Assembly (NCBI RefSeq): GCF_000759475.1
Contig: NZ_CP009454.1
Location: 3,410,001 to 3,474,000 of the forward strand
Direction of reading: 5' to 3'
Length of the DNA stretch: 64,000 nucleotides
Origin: Pantoea rwandensis
GTDB lineage: Bacteria > Pseudomonadota > Gammaproteobacteria > Enterobacterales > Enterobacteriaceae
Part shown: positions 45,139 to 54,913 of the stretch, piece after piece
How positions within the stretch are numbered: the stretch's first letter is position 1
Layout of the letters: every line of letters starts with the position of its first letter
Position numbers and translations under genes: made by a program
Notes under the pieces: model-generated
What the model was told of the DNA's origin: nothing
Databases searched by the model: none
What the model saw: only the letters and a program-made list of their open reading frames with translations

Positions 45139-46848
45139 ATGAATAACAACACCTCACACCCTACACTGCTGGCTGAATTGCGCCGCCTCGTCGGCCCTTC
45201 ACACCTGTTAACCGAGGCGGAACAAACCGCACGCTATCGTAAGGGTTTCCGCTCGGGTGAAGGCGATGCGCTGGCGGTGGTGTTCCCCGGCTCCTTGCTA
45301 GAGTTGTGGCGGGTATTGCAGGCGCTGGTGCAGGCCGACGCGGTGATTCTGATGCAGGCCGCCAACACCGGCCTGACCGAAGGCTCGACGCCCAACGGCA
45401 ATGATTACGATCGTCCAGTGGTAATCATCAGTACTTTGCGCCTCGATAAATTGCAGCTGATCGATGGCGGCAATCAGATTCTGGCCTTCCCCGGCAGCAC
45501 CCTTTATCAGCTGGAAAAAGCCCTTAAGCCGCTGGGACGTGAACCGCACTCGGTGATCGGTTCCTCATGTATCGGCGCGTCGGTCATGGGCGGGATTTGT
45601 AATAACTCCGGCGGTTCGCTGATCAAACGCGGTCCGGCCTACAGCGAAATGGCGCTTTATGCGCAGATTGATGCCGACGGCAAACTCAAGCTGGTCAATC
45701 ATCTCGGCATGGATCTCGGCCACTCGCCGGAAGAGATGCTCGGTCGACTGGATGACGATCGCTGGCAGCAGAGCGATGTGCGCTGGGATGAACGTCATGC
45801 TTCGGATCATGAATATGCAGAACGCGTGCGCGATATCCATGCGGATACACCCGCTCGCTTCAACGCCGATGAGCGCCGCCTGTTCGAGGCTTCGGGTTGC
45901 GCGGGCAAACTGGCGGTATTCGCCGTGCGTCTTGATACCTTCCCCACCGAACCGAAACAGCAGGTGTTTTATATCGGTACTAACGATCCGGCGGTATTGG
46001 GCGATCTGCGCCGCCATATTCTGGCCGAGTTTAAAAACTTACCGGTAGCGGGCGAATACATGCACCGCGACATTTTCGATATCGCCGAAGTGTACGGCAA
46101 AGACACCTTTGTGATGATCGACAAGCTCGGCACTGACAAAATGCCGCTGTTCTTCACGCTGAAAGGTCGGGTGGATGCCTGGCTGGGTAAGCTGAGTTTT
46201 GTTAAACCGCACTTCACCGATCGCGTGTTGCAGCGCATCAGCGGTTGGTTACCTGCCCATCTGCCGAAACGCATGAAGCAGTATCGCGATAAGTTTGAAC
46301 ATCACCTGATGCTGAAAATGTCCGGTGAAGGCGTAGCGGAAGCGCAGGAGTATTTGCACGAATACTTCCGCGAAGGCGGTGGCGAGTTCTTTGCCTGTGA
46401 CGGCAAGGAAGGCGCACATGCTTTCCTGCATCGCTTCGCCGCTGCCGGTGCCGCGGTGCGCTACCACGCGGTGCATGCGGATGAAGTGGAAGATATTCTG
46501 GCACTGGATATCGCGCTGCGCCGCAACGATAGCGACTGGTTTGAACGTTTACCCGCCGAGTTCGACAACGATCTGAGCCATCGCCTCTATTACGGCCACT
46601 TCTTCTGCCATGTATTCCATCAGGATTACATCGTGAAGAAAGGCGTGGATGCGCATGCGTTGAAGGAGAAGATGTTGGCAATTCTGAGCGAGCGTGGTGC
46701 CGAATATCCTGCCGAGCACAACGTCGGGCATCTTTATCAGGCGAAACCGCAGTTGCAGGCGTTTTATCGTCAGCTCGATCCGACCAATACCTTTAATCCG
46801 GGGATTGGTAAAACCAGTAAGCAGAAGGGATGGGCGGTGAAGGCTTGA
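45139..46848 (+). CDS. dld: Quinone-dependent D-lactate dehydrogenase
   Basis: The 569-residue peripheral membrane flavoprotein oxidises D-lactate to pyruvate and feeds electrons to the quinone pool. The FAD-binding domain includes FPGSTLYQLEKALKPLGREP and GSSCIGASVMGGICNNSGGS; the C-terminal part holds the membrane-binding and substrate domains. Length matches E. coli Dld (571). An AAGGA site precedes the ATG at 45139; the frame extends ten codons upstream without support. It ends at a GC-rich hairpin shared with the convergent channel gene. Confidence 0.95.
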   Translation: MNNNTSHPTLLAELRRLVGPSHLLTEAEQTARYRKGFRSGEGDALAVVFPGSLLELWRVLQALVQADAVILMQAANTGLTEGSTPNGNDYDRPVVIISTLRLDKLQLIDGGNQILAFPGSTLYQLEKALKPLGREPHSVIGSSCIGASVMGGICNNSGGSLIKRGPAYSEMALYAQIDADGKLKLVNHLGMDLGHSPEEMLGRLDDDRWQQSDVRWDERHASDHEYAERVRDIHADTPARFNADERRLFEASGCAGKLAVFAVRLDTFPTEPKQQVFYIGTNDPAVLGDLRRHILAEFKNLPVAGEYMHRDIFDIAEVYGKDTFVMIDKLGTDKMPLFFTLKGRVDAWLGKLSFVKPHFTDRVLQRISGWLPAHLPKRMKQYRDKFEHHLMLKMSGEGVAEAQEYLHEYFREGGGEFFACDGKEGAHAFLHRFAAAGAAVRYHAVHADEVEDILALDIALRRNDSDWFERLPAEFDNDLSHRLYYGHFFCHVFHQDYIVKKGVDAHALKEKMLAILSERGAEYPAEHNVGHLYQAKPQLQAFYRQLDPTNTFNPGIGKTSKQKGWAVKA

Positions 46849-46856
46849 TTAAACTA

Positions 46857-46880
46857 ATGGGCGGCCCGAGAGCCGCCCAT
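46857..46880. terminator. GC-rich hairpin between convergent dld and channel genes
   Basis: A perfect ATGGGCGGC/GCCGCCCAT stem with a 6-base loop occupies most of the 36-bp gap. No long T-run follows in either direction, so termination is likely but not certain. Confidence 0.6.
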
Positions 46881-46884
46881 TGGA

Positions 46885-49329
46885 TTATGACAGTTGCTCG
46901 CCTTCATCCTGTGCTGCGGCAGGTATTGCCCGACGTTCAATGATCATCGTCTGCGGTGTCGAGAGCACAATGCCCTCTTTACGCAAGCGCGTCAGAATAT
47001 CGAACAGCAAGTCACTCTTGGCGCTGGAGATCTGACGCTGGCCCGCCACGTTGCCGGTGACGCTCAACACGATACCCGCAGAGGTCAAATCCTTGAATGA
47101 GACGGATGGCTCAGGCGTTTCCAGAATACGCTCGTTCTCCTGGTAAACCTCCAGCAGAATCTCACGCACGCGCACCGGATCGATATCCAGCGGGAAGGTC
47201 AACATAATGGTCACCACACCCTGTGCATTGCCCATGGTGGCGTTACGCACGTTCTGTGAGATGAACTGTGAGTTCGGCACTATCACCGTGGATTTATCAC
47301 TCAGCTGAATCTCGGTGGCGCGCACATTGATACGGCGAATATCCCCTTCAATGCCGCTGATACTCACCAGATCGCCCACTTTCACCGGGCGCTCGGTTAA
47401 CAGAATCAAACCGGAGATAAAGTTCTTCACTATCTCCTGTAAGCCGAAACCGATACCGACCGACAAGGCGCTGACGATCCACGCCAGTTTGTTCCACTGC
47501 AGGCCCATGATCGACAGCGTCAGCAGAATGATCAGCACATAGCCGATATTGCTGAACAGCGTCACCAACGATACGCGCATGCCCACGTCCATGGTGGTTT
47601 TGGGCAGGAAATCTTTATCCAGCCAGCGACGCACCGAACGCAGCACGTAGATGCCCACCACCAGACACAAAATGGCATTCACCATATGCGCCGGCACGAT
47701 GTTCAGTGATTCCAGACCTTTGCCGCCCCAGAACTCAATCACTTTCTGGATCAGTTCGATCGGCGTTGAAGAGGCGAAGGTGCCGTTCAGCAGCGCCAGC
47801 ACCACAATCCCTATCAGTGCGGTTTTACCCATAGCGCCCAGCAGCGTAGCCGCCTGCTGCAGATGACGTTCATCAATGTTCAATGACGTCTGCAGACGTT
47901 TGCCGGTGGCGTTGTTAGTGGAGAAAAGGCTTTCACAGCCGTCATTGATCAAATGGCTAAGGAAGTAGAACGAGCCAAACAGAATGCCGCACCAGATCAC
48001 TTCATAACCGAGGAAGCGGGCCAGCGTGACATAACCGATGATTAACGAAATCAGAATCGCCAGCGCGGTCAGGGTTAACGCGAGTTGAACCAGGCCAACG
48101 ATGGTCGGTCGAGCTTCCGGCGCATTGCCCTCTTGCACCATACGACGACGTACGCGATTAGTGCGCATGCTGATCGCCATACCGGTGGTGCCAATCAGCA
48201 GCGCCGTCAGGCCGTTCGCGAAGATGGTGGTATTGAGACTGGTGCCGACGCTGTAGTTAAAGGACTCTGCCGTCTGGAAAAGAAACACCAGTCCTGCCGT
48301 AATCGGCGGGAATGGCTTGAGCGCCTGCGCCACTTCATTGGAGATACTCGGCAAGCGCCAGCTCGGACGACGCGTGGACAGGAAGGCGCGGCCTAATCCG
48401 GCGATCAAACCGCAATAGACGCTGAGTTGCACCAGGCGCTCAACAAAATCCTGCACGTCAGTTGAAACTTCATCACGGCGAGTAAATGCCAGCGCGATAA
48501 AGTTGAAGGTCAGCACCACGGCCGCCAGGGTAGTTAAGGCAATTGCCGCAGCCAGGAAGCTACGACGCAAGCGCCCTTCTGGCAGTTTATTTATGCTCAC
48601 CCAAGCCAAAAACTCTTCGCTGTAGCGACGACCCAGGGTCATGACCAGCATCGCCGCAATCAACCAGCCAATGGTGCCGAAACGCCAACCGGGTTCCCAG
48701 GAGAGCGCCGCCGTGTCCTGCAGTTCAGCGATAAAATCACTGATCTTCTCACCGTCCAAATCCTGACGGCTGACCATCGGTGCCCAAAAACGCGGCCCCA
48801 GGATACTGCCAGAGTTGAGCGCCAGCTGGCTTTTCAACTGGTCACGACGCAGGTTGACGATCTGCGAGGAGAGCACCAGCGCACCATTTTTAATGCCATC
48901 GGCCTGCTTGATCTGGTCATCCAGCTTGCTTTTCTGGCTCTCCAGCGAGGCGCGCTTGCGCGTCACTTCCGGCGTCTCTTTCACTCCGCTGTCCGGTTTC
49001 GGTGCCGGACCGAGAACCGCTAACTGTGCATCCAGCTGCTGCCCTTGCGGGATCAGCGCCTGGCTGAGGGTTTCCGCGTTGCCGGATAACTCCAGCGCCA
49101 TTTCATTCAGCTGGTTCAGCTGGTTTTCATTGGTATCGCCTGAAACCTGACCTTTGATCTTGTCGAGGATTTTCTGCATTTTCGGCAGCTCAACCGCCGG
49201 ATTGACCTTGGGTGCGGCGTCCTCTTGCTGAGCCGCGGCGGCAGTGTTGTCATCCGCGTAGCTCAGTGCCGGGCTTAACAGCACCAGCAGCAGTATAAAT
49301 GGGGTAAATAGCGAACGAAGCTTGTACAT
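46885..49329 (-). CDS. Large MscS-family mechanosensitive channel with DUF3772
   Basis: The 814-residue protein has a signal peptide (ending PALSYA), a periplasmic coiled-coil domain with DUF3772 character (about 35-200), roughly ten transmembrane helices and a C-terminal MscS domain. The pore helix and beta-domain appear as LSVGIGFGLQEIVKNFISGL followed by ERPVKVGDLVSISG. Such large MscS homologues release solutes on osmotic downshock. Start at 49329 (MYKLRS); an upstream in-frame extension lacks a ribosome site. It is not an E. coli neighbour of dld and pbpG, so it is an insertion in the shared order. Confidence 0.88.
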   Translation of the reverse strand: MYKLRSLFTPFILLLVLLSPALSYADDNTAAAAQQEDAAPKVNPAVELPKMQKILDKIKGQVSGDTNENQLNQLNEMALELSGNAETLSQALIPQGQQLDAQLAVLGPAPKPDSGVKETPEVTRKRASLESQKSKLDDQIKQADGIKNGALVLSSQIVNLRRDQLKSQLALNSGSILGPRFWAPMVSRQDLDGEKISDFIAELQDTAALSWEPGWRFGTIGWLIAAMLVMTLGRRYSEEFLAWVSINKLPEGRLRRSFLAAAIALTTLAAVVLTFNFIALAFTRRDEVSTDVQDFVERLVQLSVYCGLIAGLGRAFLSTRRPSWRLPSISNEVAQALKPFPPITAGLVFLFQTAESFNYSVGTSLNTTIFANGLTALLIGTTGMAISMRTNRVRRRMVQEGNAPEARPTIVGLVQLALTLTALAILISLIIGYVTLARFLGYEVIWCGILFGSFYFLSHLINDGCESLFSTNNATGKRLQTSLNIDERHLQQAATLLGAMGKTALIGIVVLALLNGTFASSTPIELIQKVIEFWGGKGLESLNIVPAHMVNAILCLVVGIYVLRSVRRWLDKDFLPKTTMDVGMRVSLVTLFSNIGYVLIILLTLSIMGLQWNKLAWIVSALSVGIGFGLQEIVKNFISGLILLTERPVKVGDLVSISGIEGDIRRINVRATEIQLSDKSTVIVPNSQFISQNVRNATMGNAQGVVTIMLTFPLDIDPVRVREILLEVYQENERILETPEPSVSFKDLTSAGIVLSVTGNVAGQRQISSAKSDLLFDILTRLRKEGIVLSTPQTMIIERRAIPAAAQDEGEQLS

Positions 49330-49505
49330 ATGAGTGAGATTCCAGCGCAATGACAGCCGATAAATGCCAGTTAACTTTAGATGGCGGCCAGTGTAGAGCG
49401 TAGCCGAAGCGGAAACTATAGGAATGAAGCGCGAAAACTTTGGTGCTAACGATTAGGGATTTTTTTGGTCGTTCGGGAGTGCTTATCCCGCCAATCGGAA
49501 GCACT

Positions 49506-49535
49506 CACAGACGCACAATCCATTGTGCATCTGTG
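49506..49535. other. Long inverted repeat downstream of pbpG
   Basis: CACAGACGCACAAT and ATTGTGCATCTGTG pair over 14 bp with one mismatch around a 2-base loop. It lies 20 bp past the pbpG stop on the minus strand. No T-run follows, so it may protect the 3' end or act as a protein site. Confidence 0.55.
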
Positions 49536-49555
49536 AAGGGAAACAGACGTCGTGA

Positions 49556-50485
49556 TTACTCGTTGCTGGCCGTTTGCGACGATTTCTGCTTCTTGTAGGC
49601 CAGCGCCGCTGCCGGAACCGGCGCCGCTTTGCCGGTTTCCAGCCAGTCACGCAGACGGTTGGCATCGGCAAAGTGGGTGTACTTGCCAAACGCATCCAGC
49701 ACCACCAGCGCCACCGGACGGTTGTTGATCACCGTGCGCATCACCAGGCAGTGGCCGGCTTCATCGGTATAACCGGTTTTGGTCAGCGCGATACGCCAGT
49801 CGTTTTTGTACACCAGGTGATTGGTGTTACGGAACGGCAGCGCATAGTTCGGATGTTTAAACACCGCTGTATCTTCTTTGGTGGTGCTCAGTTCACCAAT
49901 CAACGGATATTGACGCGTGGCTTTTGCCAGCTTAATCAGGTCTTCCGCGTTCGAGACATTTTGAATCGACAAGCCCGTCGGTTCAACATAATGAGTGTGC
50001 GTCATGCCCAGCGCACGCGCTTTGGCGTTCATCGCGCGGATAAAGGCGTCATAACCGCCCGGATAGTGATGCGCCAGGCTGGCGGCAGCACGGTTTTCCG
50101 ATGACATCAGCGCCAGCAGCAGCATATTGCGGCGGCTGATTTCACTGTTCAATTTGACGCGCGAGAACACACCGCGCATCTCTGGCGTGTGGCTGATATC
50201 CACCGACAGCATCTCGTCCATCGGCAGTTTGGCATCCAGCACCACCATTGCCGTCATCAGCTTGGTGAGTGACGCGATAGGCCGCACACGATCCGGATGG
50301 CTGGAGAACAGCACTTTATTGGTTTCAAGATCGACAATCATGGCACTGCCGGAGGCGATTTGCGGTTGGGCAATCGGCGCCAGATTAGACAGCGCAGCAG
50401 GCGCGGCCAGTGCCGGAGTGACAGCTGCCGGTGCGGCGACAAATAGCGCCAGCGACAGCAAGGAAATACGCATTTTTACAGACAT
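49556..50485 (-). CDS. pbpG: D-alanyl-D-alanine endopeptidase PbpG (PBP7)
   Basis: The 309-residue periplasmic serine peptidase cleaves peptide cross-links in murein. Active-site motifs are SLTK (SxxK), SEN and KTG in [12 protein letters not shown] signal peptide ends near APAALA. Start at the ATG at 50485, equivalent to the E. coli start; the longer frame is not supported. It precedes yohC in the opposite-neighbour arrangement seen in E. coli. Confidence 0.94.
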   Translation of the reverse strand: MSVKMRISLLSLALFVAAPAAVTPALAAPAALSNLAPIAQPQIASGSAMIVDLETNKVLFSSHPDRVRPIASLTKLMTAMVVLDAKLPMDEMLSVDISHTPEMRGVFSRVKLNSEISRRNMLLLALMSSENRAAASLAHHYPGGYDAFIRAMNAKARALGMTHTHYVEPTGLSIQNVSNAEDLIKLAKATRQYPLIGELSTTKEDTAVFKHPNYALPFRNTNHLVYKNDWRIALTKTGYTDEAGHCLVMRTVINNRPVALVVLDAFGKYTHFADANRLRDWLETGKAAPVPAAALAYKKQKSSQTASNE

Positions 50486-50627
50486 CGTGTCAAAAAAATC
50501 CGGTAAGGAGTTTTGCGCCGTGTTTAAGACACAGGCCGCGCGCATCAAACCAGACGGGATGCGGGCTGGCAGCAGCATAATACGCGCTTATCTGCGAAAT
50601 TTCTTAGGTAGATTGTTTCTGAGCGTT

Positions 50628-50658
50628 AAAAAAACGGGAGACCTAATGGCCTCCCGTT
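50628..50658 (-). terminator. Rho-independent terminator of yohC
   Basis: On the minus strand an AACGGGAG/CTCCCGTT stem with a 10-base loop is followed by a run of T's. It starts 18 bp after the yohC stop. Confidence 0.85.
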
Positions 50659-50675
50659 CACGGTGTCATTGCAGG

Positions 50676-51263
50676 TTAGAACAATCGTGGTCCGTAACCC
50701 CACAACACCACGGTCAGTGCCAGCAGCACTTCAAACACCAGCACACCAATCGCCAGTGTCGATCCTGAGAAGCGCATGCTCTCTTCACGATCAATATTGA
50801 GGAACACCGGAATGCCGACGTACAGCAGATAACCGGTATAGAGTAACGCCACCGCGCCGACCAACACACACAGCCACACCAGCGGATAAAGTGCCACCAG
50901 CCCACTGATAAACAACGGGGTGGCGACATAGCCGGCAAACACGGTACAGCGCTGAACGCTGGGACGCTGCGGATAATCGCGCGCCATCCAATGAATGACG
51001 CGACCCATCACCGCCACGCCGCCTAAGATAATCAGATAGAAAAGAATGCCGAGACCGATGCCCGTCAGCAGGTTGAGTTGTACGAACTGCCCTTCGCCCA
51101 GATTCCAGCCCAGTTGTGTGGTACCGATAAAGGCACAGATCACCGGGATCGCTGCCATCATCAAAACATGGTGGGTGTAGTGGTGCGAAACGCTCTCATT
51201 TTCTTGCTTGATATCGCGCATTTCCTGGTTAGGATGCGCCAGAAGACCCCAGACATGATTCAT
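50676..51263 (-). CDS. yohC: Inner membrane protein YohC, YIP1 family
   Basis: This 195-residue protein has five transmembrane helices of the Yip1 type and begins MNHVWGLLAHPNQEMRDI, where the E. coli protein has a very similar start. Function is unknown. It has its own terminator and is divergent from yohD. Confidence 0.9.
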   Translation of the reverse strand: MNHVWGLLAHPNQEMRDIKQENESVSHHYTHHVLMMAAIPVICAFIGTTQLGWNLGEGQFVQLNLLTGIGLGILFYLIILGGVAVMGRVIHWMARDYPQRPSVQRCTVFAGYVATPLFISGLVALYPLVWLCVLVGAVALLYTGYLLYVGIPVFLNIDREESMRFSGSTLAIGVLVFEVLLALTVVLWGYGPRLF

Positions 51264-51431
51264 AAAATCACTCCTCTGATGCGATGGGCTGCCCCTTCAG
51301 CGATCAGGCCATGCAACTCAGGCAGCTTCCCTTCAAGTATAATCGGGGCTGCTGTTTTTGCGGACAGCGGCACAAAAAAAGCTGCTGGCGTATAAACTGT
51401 TACCTGAATCACTCGCGACAGGGAGGAAAAT

Positions 51432-52007
51432 TTGCATCTCGATATCAATGGATTAATTACCCAATACGGCTATCTCGCCTTGCTGATCGGCTGTATCGCG
51501 GAAGGGGAAACTTTTACCCTGCTGGGCGGCGTGGCGGCGCATGAAGGCCTGCTGCACTTCACCGGCGTGGTTCTGGCCGCGATGATCGGAGGGATTATCG
51601 GCGATCAGCTGTTGTTCTGGCTGGGCCGTCGCTACGGCACGCGCATCCTGCGCCGTTTCCGTAAACATGAAGACACCATTCGTAAAGCCAATCGCCTGAT
51701 TCAGAAGCGCCCGAGTCTGTTTGTGATTGGCGTGCGCTTTATGTACGGCTTCCGCATTATTGGCCCGATCATCATCGGTACCAGCCGGTTAAAACCGCTG
51801 CGCTTCTTTGTGCTCAACGTGATTGGTGCAGCACTGTGGTCGCTGATTTTTGTCACCCTCGGCTACTTCGCCGGGGAGATCATTACGCCGTGGCTGCATA
51901 AGCTCGACCAGCACCTTAAACATTTGCTGTGGTTGGTGGCGGCGATTGTGTTCGGCATCGCACTACGTTACGTGATTCGCCGCTGGAACCGCCGCCGGGC
52001 GGACTAA
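51432..52007 (+). CDS. yohD: DedA family membrane protein YohD
   Basis: The 191-residue DedA/SNARE-associated protein has the conserved AEGETFTLLGGVAAHEGLLHF segment and GVRFMYGFRIIGPIIIGTSR, the core of the family thought to act in lipid carrier recycling across the membrane. It starts with TTG at 51432, directly after a strong GGGAGGA site, with no suitable ATG nearby. Its stop overlaps the convergent yohF end by 4 bp. Confidence 0.9.
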   Translation: MHLDINGLITQYGYLALLIGCIAEGETFTLLGGVAAHEGLLHFTGVVLAAMIGGIIGDQLLFWLGRRYGTRILRRFRKHEDTIRKANRLIQKRPSLFVIGVRFMYGFRIIGPIIIGTSRLKPLRFFVLNVIGAALWSLIFVTLGYFAGEIITPWLHKLDQHLKHLLWLVAAIVFGIALRYVIRRWNRRRAD

Positions 52008-52782
52008 TGGTGATAGCCTTTAAACTGCGGGTTGGCCAACATAAAGCCACCGTCAACAATAAACGATTGTCCGGTGGTATAGGTCGCCCATTCCGAACAC
52101 AACCACGCCACTAAACTTGCTACTTCACGCGTATCGCCGGGACGTCCAATCGGAATTTCCGGCATACGTGTGCTGCGCGCCTGATCGTCAGTCAGATGGT
52201 TCATCGCGGTGGCAATCGCGCCCGGCGCCACGGCATTCACCAGAATGTGATGGGGCAACAAACTTAACGCCATCGATTTGGTCAGACCGCCGAGCGCATG
52301 TTTCGCCGCGGTGTAAGCGGTGGCATCCGGCAACGGAGTGTGTTCATGCACTGAAGTGATGTTAATGATGCGCCCACCATCGCCCTGATCGACCATATGA
52401 CGGGCAGCGATCTGTCCGCAGATAAACGAACCATCCACATCGACGCTGAACGTTTTCCGCCAATCTTCAAAGGTGACATCGAGAAAATCAGCTTTCATCA
52501 TCACGCCCGCGTTGTTGACCAGTACGTCAATGCGACCCAGTGAATTGATGAGCTGCGCCAGTTGCTTGCCCCCTTCTTGCGGATCGGAGAGATCCAGCTG
52601 CCGCACCTGTGCGGTTTGCCCTTTACTCTCGACCAGTCGCGCCGTTTCCTGTGCCCCGCTTCATCTGAGCGCCAGGTGATCCCTAACGTGTAGCCCGCTT
52701 CAGCCAGCATGACGGCACAGCTGCGGCCAATGCCGGAATCGGATGCGGTAACCACGGCCACTTTCTGTTTGCCCAGTGCCAT
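52004..52782 (-). pseudogene. yohF: Short-chain dehydrogenase YohF, frameshifted
   Basis: The N-terminal frame from the ATG at 52782 gives MALGKQKVAVVTASDSGIGR, with the TASDSGIG cofactor loop, up to the GITWRSDEAG segment. The remainder, from about QLDLSDPQEGG through the NNAG, YTAAK catalytic and VAPGAI motifs to the end, continues in another frame. The frames join if one base is added to the CCCC run at 52654-52657 (GGGG on the coding strand). The restored protein would have 259 residues, matching E. coli YohF (253). A natural single-base deletion and a sequencing error are both possible. Confidence 0.87.
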
Positions 52783-52900
52783 AACATTCTCCTGCGTGAT
52801 GGGTGTCTTCACAGTATAGAAGTTATCGATCTGTGCCTCGGGTCAGCCGAAAACACCCTTTCGTCTATAGTTAACAATTAGATGCAGTCAAGGAGGCAGG

Positions 52901-54715
52901 ATGAGCAAAATTAAACGCAGAATTGATGATCACGGCGTGATTGGGGATTTACGGACCTGTGCATTGATCGCCAATGACGGCACCATCGATTATCTCTGCT
53001 GGCCGGAACTGGATAGCCCGTCCGTGTTTGCTGCGTTGCTGGATGGCGATGATGCCGGTCTGTTCTCACTGGCACCGGACTGGAAAAATGCGCGCCAGCA
53101 GCAGCTCTATCTGCCGGATACCAATATTTTACAGACGCGCTGGTTAGGCGATGCGGGCGTGGCAGAGATCACCGATTACATGCCGATCTGCGACCAGCCC
53201 AATAAAGTGCCGCGACTGGTACGTCGGGTCAAAATGGTGCGCGGAACGGCCACCTTCAATCTGCTGTGCTCCCCGCGCCATGATTATGCCCGTGCCGAAA
53301 CCCATACCGAACTGCGCCCCGGTGGCGTGGCCTTTCTTGCCGAAGGCCAGCCCGCGTTACGGCTGAGTGCTACGGTGGTGATGACCCGGGAAAACCACAG
53401 CGCAGTGGCCGAATTTACCCTCCAGGCCGGGGAATCTGCTGAGTTTGTCTTTGGCAGCGATGACGATCCCTTTGTGGCGGAGATTGCCACTGAACAGTGC
53501 TTCAGCGACACACTGGCCTACTGGCGGCGCTGGAGCAGCCACAGCACGTATCGCGGACGCTGGCAGGAAATGGTGACGCGATCCGCACTGGCACTCAAAC
53601 TACTTACCTCGAAACAGCACGGTTCGATTGCCGCTGCGGCAACCTTTGGCCTGCCGGAAGAGTTAGGCGGCGAGCGCAACTGGGATTATCGCGCCTCGTG
53701 GATTCGGGATGCCTCCTTTAGCATGTATGCGCTGATGCGCCTGGGTTATGTGGAAGAAGCGCGAGACTTTACCCATTGGGTGGGGCGCTGCGTCGAGCAC
53801 AGTCATGACGACACGCCGCACCTGCAGGTGATGTACCGTCTGGACAGCGGTACCGAACTGCATGAAACCGAGCTGCTCAATCTTTCCGGCTATGCCAACT
53901 CGCGCCCGGTGCGCATCGGCAATGATGCGTGGCGGCAGACCCAACTGGATATTTACGGCGAGCTGATGGATGCCATTTACCTTGCCAATAAATACGGTGA
54001 AGCCATTTCACAGCGCGGCTGGCGGCATGTTTCCAGCATGATTGATTATGTCTGCGGCAACTGGAATCAGCCCGATGCCGGTATCTGGGAGATGCGCGGT
54101 GAGCCAGAGCACTTTCTGCATTCGCGCCTGATGTGCTGGGTGGCGCTGGATCGCGCCCTGCGTCTCGGCCTGAAGCGTTCATTGCCGATGCCGTATGAGC
54201 GCTGGGATCGTGTGCGCAGCGAGATCCGCGATGACATCTGGCAAAACTTCTGGAACCCGGAACTGGGCCATTTTACCGCCACACGCGGCGGCAAGTTCCT
54301 TGATGCATCTATGTTGCTCATGCCGCTGGTGCGCTTTGTCAGCTCCACCGATCCCGACTGGATTGCCACCCTTGACGCGATTAAAACGCATCTGGTGAGC
54401 GACGGTTTAGTGCGCCGCTATAACATTAGTGAAACCCCTGCCGATGCCTTAACCGGGGGTGAAGGTTCCTTTGCCGCCTGTTCCTTCTGGTATGTGGAGT
54501 GTCTGGCGCGGGCCGGGCGCGTGCATGAAGCCCATTTTGAGTTTGAAAAGTTGCTGAGCTATGCCAATCCCCTGGGGTTGTACGCCGAGGAATTTACTAC
54601 GCATGGCGAAGCGCTGGGGAATATGCCGCAGGCGCTGTCGCATCTGGCGTTAATCAGTGCCGCTTTTTTCCTCAATCGTAAATTGAGCAATGAAGTGACG
54701 CTGTGGCAGCCTTAA
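52901..54715 (+). CDS. Glycoside hydrolase family 15 protein
   Basis: The 604-residue protein has a GH15 N-terminal domain (IGDLRTCALIANDGTIDYLC) and an alpha/alpha-barrel with the GERNWDYRASWIRDASFSMY segment near residue 257, followed by EFTTHGEALGNMPQALSHLA, the usual end of the barrel. GH15 members hydrolyse starch, glycogen or trehalose (glucoamylase, trehalase). No signal peptide is seen, so the substrate is cytoplasmic, perhaps trehalose; this is inference. It stands alone downstream of yohF. Confidence 0.86.
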   Translation: MSKIKRRIDDHGVIGDLRTCALIANDGTIDYLCWPELDSPSVFAALLDGDDAGLFSLAPDWKNARQQQLYLPDTNILQTRWLGDAGVAEITDYMPICDQPNKVPRLVRRVKMVRGTATFNLLCSPRHDYARAETHTELRPGGVAFLAEGQPALRLSATVVMTRENHSAVAEFTLQAGESAEFVFGSDDDPFVAEIATEQCFSDTLAYWRRWSSHSTYRGRWQEMVTRSALALKLLTSKQHGSIAAAATFGLPEELGGERNWDYRASWIRDASFSMYALMRLGYVEEARDFTHWVGRCVEHSHDDTPHLQVMYRLDSGTELHETELLNLSGYANSRPVRIGNDAWRQTQLDIYGELMDAIYLANKYGEAISQRGWRHVSSMIDYVCGNWNQPDAGIWEMRGEPEHFLHSRLMCWVALDRALRLGLKRSLPMPYERWDRVRSEIRDDIWQNFWNPELGHFTATRGGKFLDASMLLMPLVRFVSSTDPDWIATLDAIKTHLVSDGLVRRYNISETPADALTGGEGSFAACSFWYVECLARAGRVHEAHFEFEKLLSYANPLGLYAEEFTTHGEALGNMPQALSHLALISAAFFLNRKLSNEVTLWQP

Positions 54716-54806
54716 GAAAATTCACATTTTGGGCGGTACGGCAACGAGATGGGTCGGGAAATGCCCACTATTTAAGTAAAGTATCATCAGCCATTGAAAA
54801 TCCTGA

Positions 54807-54836
54807 TTCCCATCACTGCGCCTATGCACATATAAT
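54807..54836 (+). promoter_or_regulatory. Putative sigma-70 promoter of erfK
   Basis: A consensus TATAAT at 54831-54836 lies 18 bp after TTCCCA, a weak -35, and about 78 bp before the erfK start. It is the best -10 match in the 198-bp gap. Confidence 0.4.
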
Positions 54837-54913
54837 GCGCACCGGGTCATTGAGACCAAGATGGATTCGACACACTGACAAGCCTGAAACACGGCTATAA
54901 CGACTTGAAAAAC

